The translations under genes were made by a program, and so were the position numbers. From contig NZ_VFMK01000001.1 in the NCBI RefSeq assembly GCF_006715025.1, positions 5,394,001-5,458,000 on the forward strand: 64,000 nucleotides of DNA, read 5' to 3'. This stretch comes from Serratia fonticola. Lineage in GTDB: Bacteria > Pseudomonadota > Gammaproteobacteria > Enterobacterales > Enterobacteriaceae. The notes beneath the pieces are model-generated. The model was given only the letters and a program-made list of their open reading frames with translations, was not told the DNA's origin and did not search any database. Of the stretch, positions 9,508-18,159 are shown piece after piece. Within the stretch, counting starts at the first letter, position 1. Every line of letters starts with the position of its first letter.

Positions 9508-9752
9508 ACCCCTTACCCTCTCCCACAGGGAGAGGGGACCGAATGTGCCACTCTTAACGACAGCATTCGTCCTCAACATAGTCTAGCTACAGATTAACTT
9601 CTGCATCTAAGCACAACATCGGGCCAGTTCCCTCTTACTAAAGGAGAGGCTTGAGATGAGTGGATGCGTCACAGGTGACTTCCATACCTGACCACCGCAC
9701 CGTACCAGTTCCCTCTCCCCGTGGGAGAGGGTTGGGGTGAGGGGCAATATAA
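9508..9752. repeat. Palindrome-bounded intergenic repeat element between nrdD and nrdG
   Basis: The segment starts with CCCCTTACCCTCTCCCACAG and ends with GAGAGGGTTGGGGTGAGGGG, so its ends are inverted copies of one sequence. Each end contains its own CCCTCTCCC/GGGAGAGGG hairpin. The same boundary sequences enclose the tandem repeat at 49183-49778. This is probably a REP/MITE-like intergenic element inserted inside the nrdDG operon. Confidence 0.65.
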
Positions 9753-9766
9753 AAGAACGCAATACG

Positions 9767-10231
9767 ATGAATTTTCACCAGTATTATCCTATCGACGTGG
9801 TCAACGGCCCCGGCACGCGCTGCACGCTGTTTGTCGCAGGCTGCGTACACCAATGCCCCGGTTGCTATAACAAAAGCACCTGGCGGCTGAGCTCCGGCCT
9901 GCCGTTTACCCAGCAGATGGAAGACCAAATCATTGCCGATCTCAACGACACGCGCATTCCACGCCAGGGGTTATCGCTCTCAGGGGGCGATCCGCTGCAT
10001 CCGGCCAACGTCGCCGCCGTTTTAAAGCTGGTAAAACGTGTTGCTGATGAATGCCCCGGCAAAGATATCTGGCTGTGGACCGGCTATAAGCTGGATGAGT
10101 TGGATAGCGAACAGATGCAGATCGTCGATCGGATTAACGTGTTGATTGACGGCAAGTTTGTGCAGGATTTAAAAGACCCGGCGCTGATCTGGCGCGGCAG
10201 CAGCAATCAGATTGTGCATAAATTACGTTAA
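9767..10231 (+). CDS. nrdG: Anaerobic ribonucleotide reductase activase (radical SAM)
   Basis: NrdG uses S-adenosylmethionine and a [4Fe-4S] cluster to generate the glycyl radical on NrdD. The cluster motif CVHQCPGC provides the CxxxCxxC cysteines (Cys26, Cys30, Cys33), followed by the SAM-binding LSGGDPL. Starting at the ATG at 9767 gives 154 residues, as in E. coli. The in-frame ATG at 9737 falls inside the upstream repeat and is unlikely. The ribosome binding site is weak, as is often seen for this low-level activase. Confidence 0.95.
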   Translation: MNFHQYYPIDVVNGPGTRCTLFVAGCVHQCPGCYNKSTWRLSSGLPFTQQMEDQIIADLNDTRIPRQGLSLSGGDPLHPANVAAVLKLVKRVADECPGKDIWLWTGYKLDELDSEQMQIVDRINVLIDGKFVQDLKDPALIWRGSSNQIVHKLR

Positions 10232-10328
10232 TTCTTCCCAGGCACAGGCACGGTAAACCGCGCCCCAGACTGATGACAAACCTCAGACGAGAGAAGAAAT
10301 GTCAGGGAGCATCAAAAAATAAATCAGG

Positions 10329-10348
10329 AAAATCAATTTATTGATTTT
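10329..10348. repeat. Inverted repeat, 8-bp arms
   Basis: AAAATCAA at 10329-10336 and TTGATTTT at 10341-10348 form a perfect inverted repeat around TTTA. It lies directly before the larger hairpin at 10361. It could be an operator or part of a compound terminator. Confidence 0.4.
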
Positions 10349-10360
10349 CGGCTGATCGTC

Positions 10361-10396
10361 ACAAAGAGGGAAAAACCACGCTTTTTCCCTCTTTGT
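10361..10396. terminator. Perfect 15-bp hairpin downstream of nrdG
   Basis: ACAAAGAGGGAAAAA at 10361-10375 pairs perfectly with TTTTTCCCTCTTTGT at 10382-10396 around a 6-nt loop. The T-rich and A-rich arms mean it could stop transcripts from either side. It separates nrdG from the phosphonate operon. Confidence 0.6.
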
Positions 10397-10519
10397 TAGC
10401 AATCTCAGGCGCGGTAAACCGCGCCCATGATTCATCAAATCCCCCGCCTCGCTATCACCCCTTACGGTACTGCTGCCATCATCTGACTGTCCAAAATTGT
10501 TCATCACTCCGCCACCTGC

Positions 10520-10537
10520 GCGTCATGTAATTGTCAT
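10520..10537 (+). promoter_or_regulatory. Pho box upstream of the phn operon
   Basis: GCGTCAT-GTAA-TTGTCAT matches the PhoB consensus CTGTCAT-N4-CTGTCAT at 11 of 14 defined positions. It lies about 110 bp before phnF. PhoB activation under phosphate starvation is the known control of phn operons, so this is the likely operon switch. Confidence 0.7.
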
Positions 10538-10644
10538 CCAGCCTCGGCACGATAACTCCAACTTTGCTACCGAGAGCCGAACATGTGTGCTATCGCCCCT
10601 TTCCCGATTTCTACCCTGACCGCCGTGCCGAGGTTTGCGCTATG

Positions 10645-11370
10645 ATGCACTTATCTAGACATCCGACCAGTTACCCAACCCGTTATCAGCAAATCGCCGC
10701 CCAGTTGGAACAGGAGCTGCGCAGCCACTACCGCTGCGGGGATTATCTGCCTTCAGAACAACAACTTGCCGAACGTTTTGAAGTCAACCGCCATACGCTG
10801 CGCCGTGCCGTTGATGAGTTGGTCGAACGTGGCTGGCTGCAGCGCCGCCATGGCATCGGCATTTTGGTGCTGATGCGCCCGTATGATTATCCACTGCATG
10901 CCAACACCCGTTTCAGCCAGAATCTCCTTGAGCAGGGCAGCCACCCCACCAGTGAGCGCTTACTTGCTGTATTACGCCCATGCAATGGGCATATTGCTAG
11001 CGCGCTCTCGCGTGAAGAGGGGGAAAACGTCATTCATCTGCGGACCTTGCGCCGGGTGAACGGTGTGCCACTCAGCGTCATTGACCATTATCTGCCCGAT
11101 CTGGCCTGGTGGCCCGCATTGCAACAGTTCCACAGCGGCTCACTGCATGAGTTTATCCAACAACAGCTCCACCAGCCGCTGACCCGCCGCCAGACGCGCA
11201 TCAGCGCACGCCGGGCACAGGCGAAAGAGAGCCGTTTATTGGAGATTGCCACCCACGCCCCCTTGATGTGTGTGCGCACCCTGAATACCTGTACCGGCAG
11301 CGATCGGGTGGCGGAATACTCTGTCAGCCTGGCACGTGCCGACATGATCGAACTGACAATGGAGCACTGA
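10645..11370 (+). CDS. phnF: GntR-family regulator of phosphonate utilisation
   Basis: PhnF is a HutC-subfamily GntR regulator at the head of the C-P lyase operon. The N-terminal wHTH is clear (YQQIAAQLEQELRSHYRCGDYLPSEQQLAERFEVNRHTLRRAVDEL, in part), and a UTRA-type effector domain follows. The start at 10645 (MHLSRHPTSYPTRY) gives 241 residues, the E. coli length; ATGs at 10642 and 10531 are in frame, but the latter would place the Pho box at the start codon. The stop is directly followed by the phnG ATG. Confidence 0.93.
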   Translation: MHLSRHPTSYPTRYQQIAAQLEQELRSHYRCGDYLPSEQQLAERFEVNRHTLRRAVDELVERGWLQRRHGIGILVLMRPYDYPLHANTRFSQNLLEQGSHPTSERLLAVLRPCNGHIASALSREEGENVIHLRTLRRVNGVPLSVIDHYLPDLAWWPALQQFHSGSLHEFIQQQLHQPLTRRQTRISARRAQAKESRLLEIATHAPLMCVRTLNTCTGSDRVAEYSVSLARADMIELTMEH

Positions 11371-11814
11371 ATGCAAGCCTTACAGCAGAGACAACGCTGG
11401 ATGTCGGTACTGGCCCACAGCCAGCCAGCCCAGTTGCGCAGCCACTGGCAAGCGCTGAACCTCAACCCGAGCTACCACAGCCTGCGCGCCCCGGAAATCG
11501 GCCTGACACAGTTGCTGGGAAGGATGGGGGCGACAGGCCGCCGTTTTGTGCTGGGCGATATGACCGTAACCCGCGCGGTGGTGCAATTGGAGAACGGGGG
11601 TCAGGGCTACAGCTATATTGCCGGGCGCGATAAGGCCCATGCCGAACTGTGCGCGCTGATCGATGCGCTACTGCAACAGCCTGGCAGCCATGAAGTGCTG
11701 CAACAACAGTTGATTGAACCGCTGGCGGCACTGCAGCAGGAGCAACGGCAGTTACGCGCCCGTGCCGTCGCCGCCAGCCGGGTTGACTTCTTTACGCTGG
11801 TTCGGGGGGATTGA
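11371..11814 (+). CDS. phnG: C-P lyase core complex subunit PhnG
   Basis: PhnG is a 147-residue subunit of the PhnGHIJ core. With PhnH, PhnI and PhnL it helps convert phosphonate and ATP to ribose 1-phosphonate 5-triphosphate, releasing adenine. Recognisable family blocks include RAPEIGLTQLLGRMGATGRRF and MTVTRAVVQLE. The start codon directly follows the phnF stop, so translation is probably coupled. The C-terminus is followed by phnH after a 3-nt gap. Confidence 0.94.
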   Translation: MQALQQRQRWMSVLAHSQPAQLRSHWQALNLNPSYHSLRAPEIGLTQLLGRMGATGRRFVLGDMTVTRAVVQLENGGQGYSYIAGRDKAHAELCALIDALLQQPGSHEVLQQQLIEPLAALQQEQRQLRARAVAASRVDFFTLVRGD

Positions 11815-11817
11815 ACC

Positions 11818-12399
11818 ATGACGCTATTGGCCGGTTTTAACCATCCCATTGAACAATCACAACAGGCTTTCCGATTGATTTTAAAAGCATTAAGTGAGCC
11901 TGGCGTGACAGTGACGTTGCAGGACAGCCCGACGTGGGGTGCCCTGAATGCCGCCAGCACCGCCGTGTTGCTAACGCTGGCAGATCAGGAAACGCCGCTC
12001 CAGCTCTGCACCGAACTAAAAAGTGAGCAAGTGCTGACTAACATACGTTTTCATACCGGTGCCCCTTTGGCGACCCGGCAAGAAGAGGTTTGTCTGGCGC
12101 TGAGTGGCCCCCAATTACAGCCCGCTGATTTGAACACGTTGCCGCACGGCAGTGAAATCTCACCGGAATTCAGTGCCACCCTGGTGGTACAGATTAACGC
12201 GCTGGAGGGTGGCAATCCGCTACGCCTTTCCGGCCCCGGCATTGAAAAACAACGGGAAATCTCGCCATTGTTGCCACCTGCGCTACGGGATTACCTGCTC
12301 GAACGGCCACAGCGTTTCCCGCTGGGGCTGGATATTGTGTTGACCTGCGGTGAGCATCTGCTGGCGCTGCCCAGAACCACCCGCGTGGAGGAGTGCTGA
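11818..12399 (+). CDS. phnH: C-P lyase core complex subunit PhnH
   Basis: PhnH is a 193-residue core subunit, structurally related to PLP-transferase folds but without a cofactor. It binds in the PhnG2H2I2J2 complex. The N-terminal sequence LAGFNHPIEQSQQAFRLILKALSEPG is typical. It sits 3 nt after phnG and overlaps the phnI start by one base (TGATG), consistent with tight operon translation. Confidence 0.94.
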   Translation: MTLLAGFNHPIEQSQQAFRLILKALSEPGVTVTLQDSPTWGALNAASTAVLLTLADQETPLQLCTELKSEQVLTNIRFHTGAPLATRQEEVCLALSGPQLQPADLNTLPHGSEISPEFSATLVVQINALEGGNPLRLSGPGIEKQREISPLLPPALRDYLLERPQRFPLGLDIVLTCGEHLLALPRTTRVEEC

Positions 12400-13484
12400 T
12401 GTACGTTGCGGTGAAAGGGGGCGAAAAGGCCATCGAGGCAGCCCATCAATTACAGGAAAAATTGCGCCGTGGCGACGAAAATGTGCCCGCGCTCAGCGTA
12501 GAACAGATTGACGAGCAGCTTGGGCTGGCGGTAGACCGGGTGATGACCGAAGGCGGTATCTACGATCGTCAACTGGCTGCGCTGGCCATTAAACAGGCCA
12601 GCGGCGACCTGGTGGAGGCCATCTTCCTGCTGCGCGCCTATCGCACCACCTTGCCTCGCCTGGCGGTCAGCGAACCGCTGGCGAGCGAGCATATGCGCCT
12701 GGAACGACGCATCTCGGCAGTATACAAAGATTTGCCCGGCGGCCAGGTGCTTGGCCCAACCTACGACTATACCCATCGCCTGTTGGATTTTGCGCTGTTG
12801 GCAGAGGGGGAAGCGCCCCCCACCCCGCAGGCCGATGAGCCACTGCCAGACAACTGCGCCCATGTGTTTGACCTGCTCAGCCAGCAGCAACTGGCACAGG
12901 CCGAAGTGGATGATGGCAGCACACCGGACGACATCACCCGTAATCCCCCGGTTTATCCCTGTTCCCGCTCGGCGCGTTTACAACAACTGGTACGTGGCGA
13001 CGAAGGTTTCCTGCTGGCGCTGAGCTACGCCACCCAGCGTGGCTATGGCCGTAACCATCCGTTTGCCGGAGAGATCCGCAGTGGCCATGTTTCGGTGGAG
13101 ATCGTGCCGGAAGAGCTCGGTTTCGCCATAGATATCGGCGAAATCCTGCTCACCGAATGTGAAATGGTCAACGGGTTTGTCGACCCTCAGGACAGGCCCC
13201 CTCACTTCACCCGTGGCTATGGGCTGGTGTTTGGCCGGTCTGAACGTAAAGCCATGGCGATGGCGCTGGTGGATCGCGCCTTGCAGACCGCCGAATACGG
13301 CGAGGACGTAGCAGGCCCGGCCCAGGACGAAGAGTTTGTGCTGGCCCACGCCGACAACGTGGAAGCCGCCGGTTTTGTCTCCCACCTTAAGCTGCCGCAC
13401 TACGTCGATTTCCAGGCCGAGCTTGAGTTGCTCAAACGCCTGCAGCAGGAATTTGCCGCCCTTCAGGAGGCCCGCCATGAGTGA
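12399..13484 (+). CDS. phnI: C-P lyase core complex subunit PhnI (nucleosidase)
   Basis: PhnI is the catalytic nucleosidase of the first step, displacing adenine from ATP by phosphonate. The 361-residue protein begins MYVAVKGGEKAIEAAH and carries conserved stretches such as VMTEGGIYDRQLAALAIKQASGDLVEAIFLLRAYRTT (part) and GPTYDYTHRLLDF. The start at 12399 overlaps the phnH stop. An ATG two codons upstream (12393) is possible but is not supported by homology recalled from E. coli. It overlaps phnJ by 8 nt. Confidence 0.95.
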   Translation: MYVAVKGGEKAIEAAHQLQEKLRRGDENVPALSVEQIDEQLGLAVDRVMTEGGIYDRQLAALAIKQASGDLVEAIFLLRAYRTTLPRLAVSEPLASEHMRLERRISAVYKDLPGGQVLGPTYDYTHRLLDFALLAEGEAPPTPQADEPLPDNCAHVFDLLSQQQLAQAEVDDGSTPDDITRNPPVYPCSRSARLQQLVRGDEGFLLALSYATQRGYGRNHPFAGEIRSGHVSVEIVPEELGFAIDIGEILLTECEMVNGFVDPQDRPPHFTRGYGLVFGRSERKAMAMALVDRALQTAEYGEDVAGPAQDEEFVLAHADNVEAAGFVSHLKLPHYVDFQAELELLKRLQQEFAALQEARHE

Positions 13485-14328
13485 AGTATTGACCGGTTAT
13501 AACCTCGGTTACCTCGACGAACAGACCAAGCGCATGATCCGCCGCGCCATCCTCAAGGCGGTGGCGATCCCCGGCTATCAGGTGCCGTTTGGCGGCCGCG
13601 AGATGCCGATGCCTTATGGCTGGGGCACCGGCGGTATTCAGATCACCGCCAGTATCATTGGCCGCACCGACGTGCTGAAAGTGATTGACCAGGGCGCTGA
13701 CGACACCACCAATGCGGTTTCCATCCGCCGCTTCTTCCAACGTGTAGCTGGCGTGGCAACCACCGAGCGTACACCAGAGGCAACGCTGATCCAGACCCGC
13801 CACCGCATTCCGGAAACGGCGTTACAGACGGACCAGATCCTGATTTATCAGGTGCCGATCCCTGAACCGCTGCGTTTTATCGAACCGCGCGAGATTGAAA
13901 CACGCAAGATGCACGCGCTGGAAGAGTACGGCGTGATGCAGGTGAAGCTGTATGAGGATATCGCCCGCTACGGCCATATCGCCACCACTTATGCCTATCC
14001 GGTGAAGGTCAACGATCGCTATGTGATGGACCCTTCCCCCATTCCCAAATTTGATAACCCGAAGATGCACATGATGCCCGCACTACAGCTGTTCGGTGCC
14101 GGGCGTGAAAAGCGTATCTACGCCCTGCCCCCCTTTACCAAGGTGGAAAGCCTGGATTTTGACGATCATCCGTTCAGCGTGCAGCAGTGGGATGAACCCT
14201 GCGCGCTGTGTGGCTCGCGCCACAGCTATCTGGATGAGGTGGTTCTCGACGATCGGGGCAGCCGGATGTTTGTCTGCTCAGACACCGATTTCTGCCAGCA
14301 ACAACTCACCCAAGAGGTACCGCACTGA
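13477..14328 (+). CDS. phnJ: Carbon-phosphorus lyase, radical SAM subunit PhnJ
   Basis: PhnJ cleaves the carbon-phosphorus bond of 5-phosphoribosyl 1-phosphonate, giving alkane and ribosyl cyclic phosphate. The 283-residue protein has the atypical radical SAM cysteines near its C-terminus: Cys242, Cys245 and Cys267 (CALC...C), plus the active-site Cys273. The ribosome binding site CAGGAGG precedes the ATG at 13477, inside the end of phnI. The frame is open upstream to 13336, but that part is the out-of-frame shadow of phnI. Confidence 0.96.
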   Translation: MSEVLTGYNLGYLDEQTKRMIRRAILKAVAIPGYQVPFGGREMPMPYGWGTGGIQITASIIGRTDVLKVIDQGADDTTNAVSIRRFFQRVAGVATTERTPEATLIQTRHRIPETALQTDQILIYQVPIPEPLRFIEPREIETRKMHALEEYGVMQVKLYEDIARYGHIATTYAYPVKVNDRYVMDPSPIPKFDNPKMHMMPALQLFGAGREKRIYALPPFTKVESLDFDDHPFSVQQWDEPCALCGSRHSYLDEVVLDDRGSRMFVCSDTDFCQQQLTQEVPH

Positions 14329-15116
14329 TGGCTTCCGCTCCGTTGAGTTCCACCCCCTTGCTGACGGTCAGTCACCTCACCCATCTTTACGCGCCGGGTA
14401 AGGGGTTCAGCAATGTGTCGTTTGATATCTACCCCGGTGAAGTCTTGAGTATTGTTGGCGAATCCGGCTCGGGTAAAACCACGCTACTCAAGTCGATCTC
14501 TGCCCGTTTACCGCCACAGCAAGGGCAGATCCTTTATCGCCCAGCGCCGGGGCAGCCGCAGGATCTGTATGCCATGGCAGAGAGCGATCGCCGCCGCCTG
14601 CTGCGTACCGACTGGGGCGTGGTGCATCAGCATCCACTGGATGGTTTACGGCCACAGGTTTCTGCCGGTGGCAACATCGGCGAACGGCTGATGGCCATCG
14701 GACAACGCCATTACGGTGACATCCGCCAGCAGGCCAGCCAGTGGCTGCAAGACGTGGAGATCCCGGTCTCCCGGCTGGACGATTTACCCACCACCTTCTC
14801 CGGCGGCATGCAGCAACGCCTGCAGATCGCCCGCAATCTGGTCACCCATCCCAAGCTGGTATTTATGGATGAACCCACCGGGGGTCTGGACGTTTCCGTA
14901 CAGGCACGCCTACTGGATCTGCTGCGCAATCTGGTGGTGGAAATGCAGCTGGCAGCGGTGATCGTCACCCACGATCTCGGGGTTGCCCGCCTGTTGGCGC
15001 ACCGTCTGCTGGTGATGAAAGAGGGTGAGGTGGTGGAAAGCGGCCTGACCGATCGGGTGCTGGACGATCCGCACCATCCTTATACCCAGTTGCTGGTCTC
15101 TTCGGTACTGTCGTAA
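14328..15116 (+). CDS. phnK: C-P lyase ABC-type ATPase PhnK
   Basis: PhnK is an ABC ATPase that docks on the C-P lyase core rather than serving a membrane importer. In its 262 residues are Walker A GESGSGKTT, the signature FSGGMQQR and Walker B LVFMDEPTGGLD. The ATG overlaps the phnJ stop (TGATG). There is no permease in the operon, in line with the core-complex role of PhnK. Confidence 0.95.
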   Translation: MASAPLSSTPLLTVSHLTHLYAPGKGFSNVSFDIYPGEVLSIVGESGSGKTTLLKSISARLPPQQGQILYRPAPGQPQDLYAMAESDRRRLLRTDWGVVHQHPLDGLRPQVSAGGNIGERLMAIGQRHYGDIRQQASQWLQDVEIPVSRLDDLPTTFSGGMQQRLQIARNLVTHPKLVFMDEPTGGLDVSVQARLLDLLRNLVVEMQLAAVIVTHDLGVARLLAHRLLVMKEGEVVESGLTDRVLDDPHHPYTQLLVSSVLS

Positions 15117-15126
15117 CACAGGTGAC

Positions 15127-15834
15127 ATGATGACAATTAAAATCCGGGTTGAACATTTAAGTAAAACCTTTGTCCTGCACCAGCAACATGGCACGCGCCT
15201 GCCGGTGTTGCATGATGCCAATCTGACCGTCAGCAGCGGGGAATGCGTGGTGCTGCACGGCCATTCCGGCAGCGGTAAATCGACGTTGCTGCGTTCGCTG
15301 TATGCCAACTATCAACCAGACAGCGGCCATATCTGGGTGCATCACCAGAACGACTGGCTGGAACTGGTGCAGGCCGAGGCCCGGCAAATTCTGGCGGTGC
15401 GCCGCCATACCGTCGGCTGGGTCAGTCAGTTTCTGCGCGTCATTCCGCGCATCAGCGCGCTGGAAGTGGTGATGCAGCCGCTGCTGGAATCCGGCGTTGA
15501 GCGTAGCGAATGCCGTGAACGTGCCGAAGCCCTACTCAGCCAGCTCAACGTGCCACAGCGCCTGTGGCAATTGGCCCCTTCGACCTTCTCCGGTGGTGAG
15601 CAACAGCGGGTGAATATCGCCCGGGGCTTTATCAAGGATTACCCCATCCTGCTGCTGGACGAGCCGACCGCCTCCCTCGACAGCCGCAACAGCGCCGCAG
15701 TGGTTAACCTGATTGAACAGGCAAAACAGCGCGGTGCGGCCATCGTCGGCATTTTTCATGACCAGGGCACCCGTGAACAGGTTGCCGATCGTTTACATAC
15801 CATGCAGGCCCCACAGCTTCTGGAGACACCATGA
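15127..15834 (+). CDS. phnL: C-P lyase ABC-type ATPase PhnL
   Basis: PhnL is the second ABC ATPase of the pathway and is needed with PhnGHI for forming ribose 1-phosphonate 5-triphosphate. The 235-residue protein contains Walker A GHSGSGKST, signature FSGGEQQRVNIAR and Walker B LLLDEPTASLD. Two ATGs are adjacent (15127, 15130) and either may be used. It overlaps phnM by 4 nt (ATGA). Confidence 0.95.
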   Translation: MMTIKIRVEHLSKTFVLHQQHGTRLPVLHDANLTVSSGECVVLHGHSGSGKSTLLRSLYANYQPDSGHIWVHHQNDWLELVQAEARQILAVRRHTVGWVSQFLRVIPRISALEVVMQPLLESGVERSECRERAEALLSQLNVPQRLWQLAPSTFSGGEQQRVNIARGFIKDYPILLLDEPTASLDSRNSAAVVNLIEQAKQRGAAIVGIFHDQGTREQVADRLHTMQAPQLLETP

Positions 15835-16967
15835 TTATCAATAACGTCAAACTGGTGCTGGAAAACCAGATCGTTTCAGGCTCGCTGGAGATGACCGATG
15901 GCGTGATCCGCAGTTTCAGCGATACCCCAAGCCAATCGCCGCAGGCGATGGATGGCGAAGACGGCTGGCTATTACCGGGGCTGATCGAGCTGCATACCGA
16001 TAATCTGGACAAATTTTTCACCCCGCGCCCTAACGTAGACTGGCCCGCACATTCCGCCATGAGCAGCCATGATGCGTTAATGGTCGCCAATGGCATTACT
16101 ACGGTGCTGGATGCCGTGGCGATCGGTGACGTGCGTGACGGCGGTCACCGGCTGGAGAACCTGAAAAAAATGATCGATGCGGTGATCCACAGCCAACGCG
16201 CCGGGGTGAACCGGGCAGAACACCGGCTGCATCTGCGCTGTGAACTGCCGCATGAAAGCACCCTACCCCTGTTTGAACAACTGATGGATAAACCGGGCGT
16301 GTCTCTGGTTTCGTTGATGGACCACTCGCCGGGCCAGCGTCAGTTCGCCTCACGCGAGAAATACCGCGAATACTATCAGGGCAAATATCACCTTAACGAT
16401 CAGCAGATGAGTGCGTTTGAGATCGAACAGATCGGGCTTTCCGAACGCTGGGCCACACCGAACCGCGAGGCGATTGCCGCCCATTGTCGGGCACGTAATA
16501 TCTCGCTCGCCAGCCACGATGATGCCACCGCGGAACACGTCAGTGAGTCCTGCGCATTAGGCAGCGCGATTGCCGAGTTCCCCACCACCGAGGCGGCGGC
16601 CCGCGCCTCTCATCAGCAGGGCCTGCAGGTGCTGATGGGGGCACCCAACATCGTGCGCGGGGGGTCACACTCTGGCAACGTGGCGGCCCACCATCTGGCC
16701 GCACTTGGCGTACTGGATATTCTGTCTTCCGATTACTACCCCGCCAGCCTGCTGGATGCGGCCTTTCGTCTTGCCACGGACGAGCGTAATGCTTTTACGC
16801 TACCGCAGGCCGTGCAGTTGATCACCCGTAACCCGGCTCGCGCCCTGGGTTTACAGGATCGTGGTCTGATCGCCGAGGGTCTGCGTGCGGATCTGGTCCT
16901 GGCAAGACCGATGGGGGAGCATATCTACGTGCAAAACGTCTGGCGCCAAGGCAAGCAGGTGTACTGA
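15831..16967 (+). CDS. phnM: Alpha-D-ribose 1-methylphosphonate 5-triphosphate diphosphatase
   Basis: PhnM is an amidohydrolase-superfamily enzyme that removes pyrophosphate from the ribosyl phosphonate triphosphate, making the PhnJ substrate. The 378-residue protein shows the metal-binding region LPGLIELHTDNLDK, the FTPRPN segment typical of PhnM, and later LASHDDATAEH. The start codon overlaps the phnL stop and the stop overlaps the phnN start. Confidence 0.95.
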   Translation: MIINNVKLVLENQIVSGSLEMTDGVIRSFSDTPSQSPQAMDGEDGWLLPGLIELHTDNLDKFFTPRPNVDWPAHSAMSSHDALMVANGITTVLDAVAIGDVRDGGHRLENLKKMIDAVIHSQRAGVNRAEHRLHLRCELPHESTLPLFEQLMDKPGVSLVSLMDHSPGQRQFASREKYREYYQGKYHLNDQQMSAFEIEQIGLSERWATPNREAIAAHCRARNISLASHDDATAEHVSESCALGSAIAEFPTTEAAARASHQQGLQVLMGAPNIVRGGSHSGNVAAHHLAALGVLDILSSDYYPASLLDAAFRLATDERNAFTLPQAVQLITRNPARALGLQDRGLIAEGLRADLVLARPMGEHIYVQNVWRQGKQVY

Positions 16968-17527
16968 TGGCCAGGCTTATCTACCTGATGGGCGCGTCTG
17001 GCGCAGGCAAAGACAGCCTGCTCGAACGACTACGGGCAGCAACCGGCGCCGGGCCACTGGTGGCCCACCGTTATATTACCCGCCCAGCCAATGCCGGTTG
17101 CGAAAACCATGTTGCACTCAGTGAGCCGGAGTTTTTACGCCGCCGTGCCAACGGGTTATTCGCGCTGGACTGGCAGGCGCATGACCACTATTACGCGTTC
17201 GGCATCGAGGTCGATCTCTGGTTACGGCAAGGGATCGATGTGGTGGTCAACGGCTCTCGCGCCCATCTGCCGCAGGCGATACAGCGCTATGGCACACGGC
17301 TGTTACCCGTCTGCTTACAGGTTTCCCCCGCAGTACTGCGCCAACGCCTGGAGCAGCGTGGCCGCGAAACCACGGCACAAATTGAGCAGCGCCTGACCCG
17401 TGCGGCCAATTATCAGCAAACTCTGCCAGCGGGTTGCCGCCTGCTGGATAACAACGGTGATCTTGGGCATACCCTTGATGCGCTGCTGGCCTTAACTGCA
17501 AAACAACCACAGGATACCCTTTCATGA
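16967..17527 (+). CDS. phnN: Ribose 1,5-bisphosphate phosphokinase
   Basis: PhnN phosphorylates ribose 1,5-bisphosphate to PRPP, linking phosphonate breakdown to nucleotide synthesis. The 186-residue protein is guanylate-kinase-like with the P-loop GASGAGKDS at its N-terminus and HRYITRP, typical of the family. It overlaps phnM by one base and the next gene by four. Confidence 0.94.
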   Translation: MARLIYLMGASGAGKDSLLERLRAATGAGPLVAHRYITRPANAGCENHVALSEPEFLRRRANGLFALDWQAHDHYYAFGIEVDLWLRQGIDVVVNGSRAHLPQAIQRYGTRLLPVCLQVSPAVLRQRLEQRGRETTAQIEQRLTRAANYQQTLPAGCRLLDNNGDLGHTLDALLALTAKQPQDTLS

Positions 17528-18126
17528 GCGTGCTGGCCCAACCCAAAATCGGCAAAAACGTGACCCTTAACCGCTGTCGACTCGGTGAGTATGTGCACCT
17601 GGCGGATGATGCGATCCTCGAAGAAGTCGAGATGGGGGATTACTCTTATACCGCCGGTCATAACCAGATTTTTTACGCTACCATCGGCAAGTTTGTCTCT
17701 ATCGCGTCTTATGTGCGTATCAACCCCGGCAATCACCCTACCTATCAGCGCATCGCCCAACATCACTTCACCTACCGCGCCTCCGATTATGGGCTGGGAG
17801 AGGATGATGAAGCCTTCTTCGACTGGCGGCGCGAACAGCATGTCACCCTCGGCCATGACGTCTGGATCGGTCACAATGCGGTCGTGATGCCGGGCGTGTC
17901 TATTGGCAACGGCGCGGTCGTCGGCAGCGCCGCGGTCGTGACCAAAGACGTGGAGCCATATTCGATTGTCGCCGGGGTGGCCGCCAAGAAAATCGGCATG
18001 CGTTTTGACGATGGGTTGATCGAAAGGATCGAACGTAGCCAGTGGTGGCACTGGGAGCGTGAGTTATTACAGGCGCGGCTGGCGGATTTCCGTGACATGG
18101 ATAGCTTTGTGGCCAAGTATCTGTGA
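17524..18126 (+). CDS. Hexapeptide-repeat acyltransferase of the phosphonate operon
   Basis: This 200-residue protein has a left-handed beta-helix built from hexapeptide repeats, as in LGHDVWIGHNAVVMPGVSIGNGAVVGS (part), with the acyl-CoA transferase-type end YSIVAGVAAKKIG. It is located where E. coli encodes the GNAT enzyme PhnO, so it may be a functional counterpart that acetylates an aminoalkylphosphonate; that is inference. A phosphonate-linked hexapeptide transferase family is known from other phn operons. The start overlaps phnN by 4 nt. Confidence 0.85.
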   Translation: MSVLAQPKIGKNVTLNRCRLGEYVHLADDAILEEVEMGDYSYTAGHNQIFYATIGKFVSIASYVRINPGNHPTYQRIAQHHFTYRASDYGLGEDDEAFFDWRREQHVTLGHDVWIGHNAVVMPGVSIGNGAVVGSAAVVTKDVEPYSIVAGVAAKKIGMRFDDGLIERIERSQWWHWERELLQARLADFRDMDSFVAKYL

Positions 18127-18159
18127 GGGGCAACCCATCACCGAGATGAGGAAACCATC

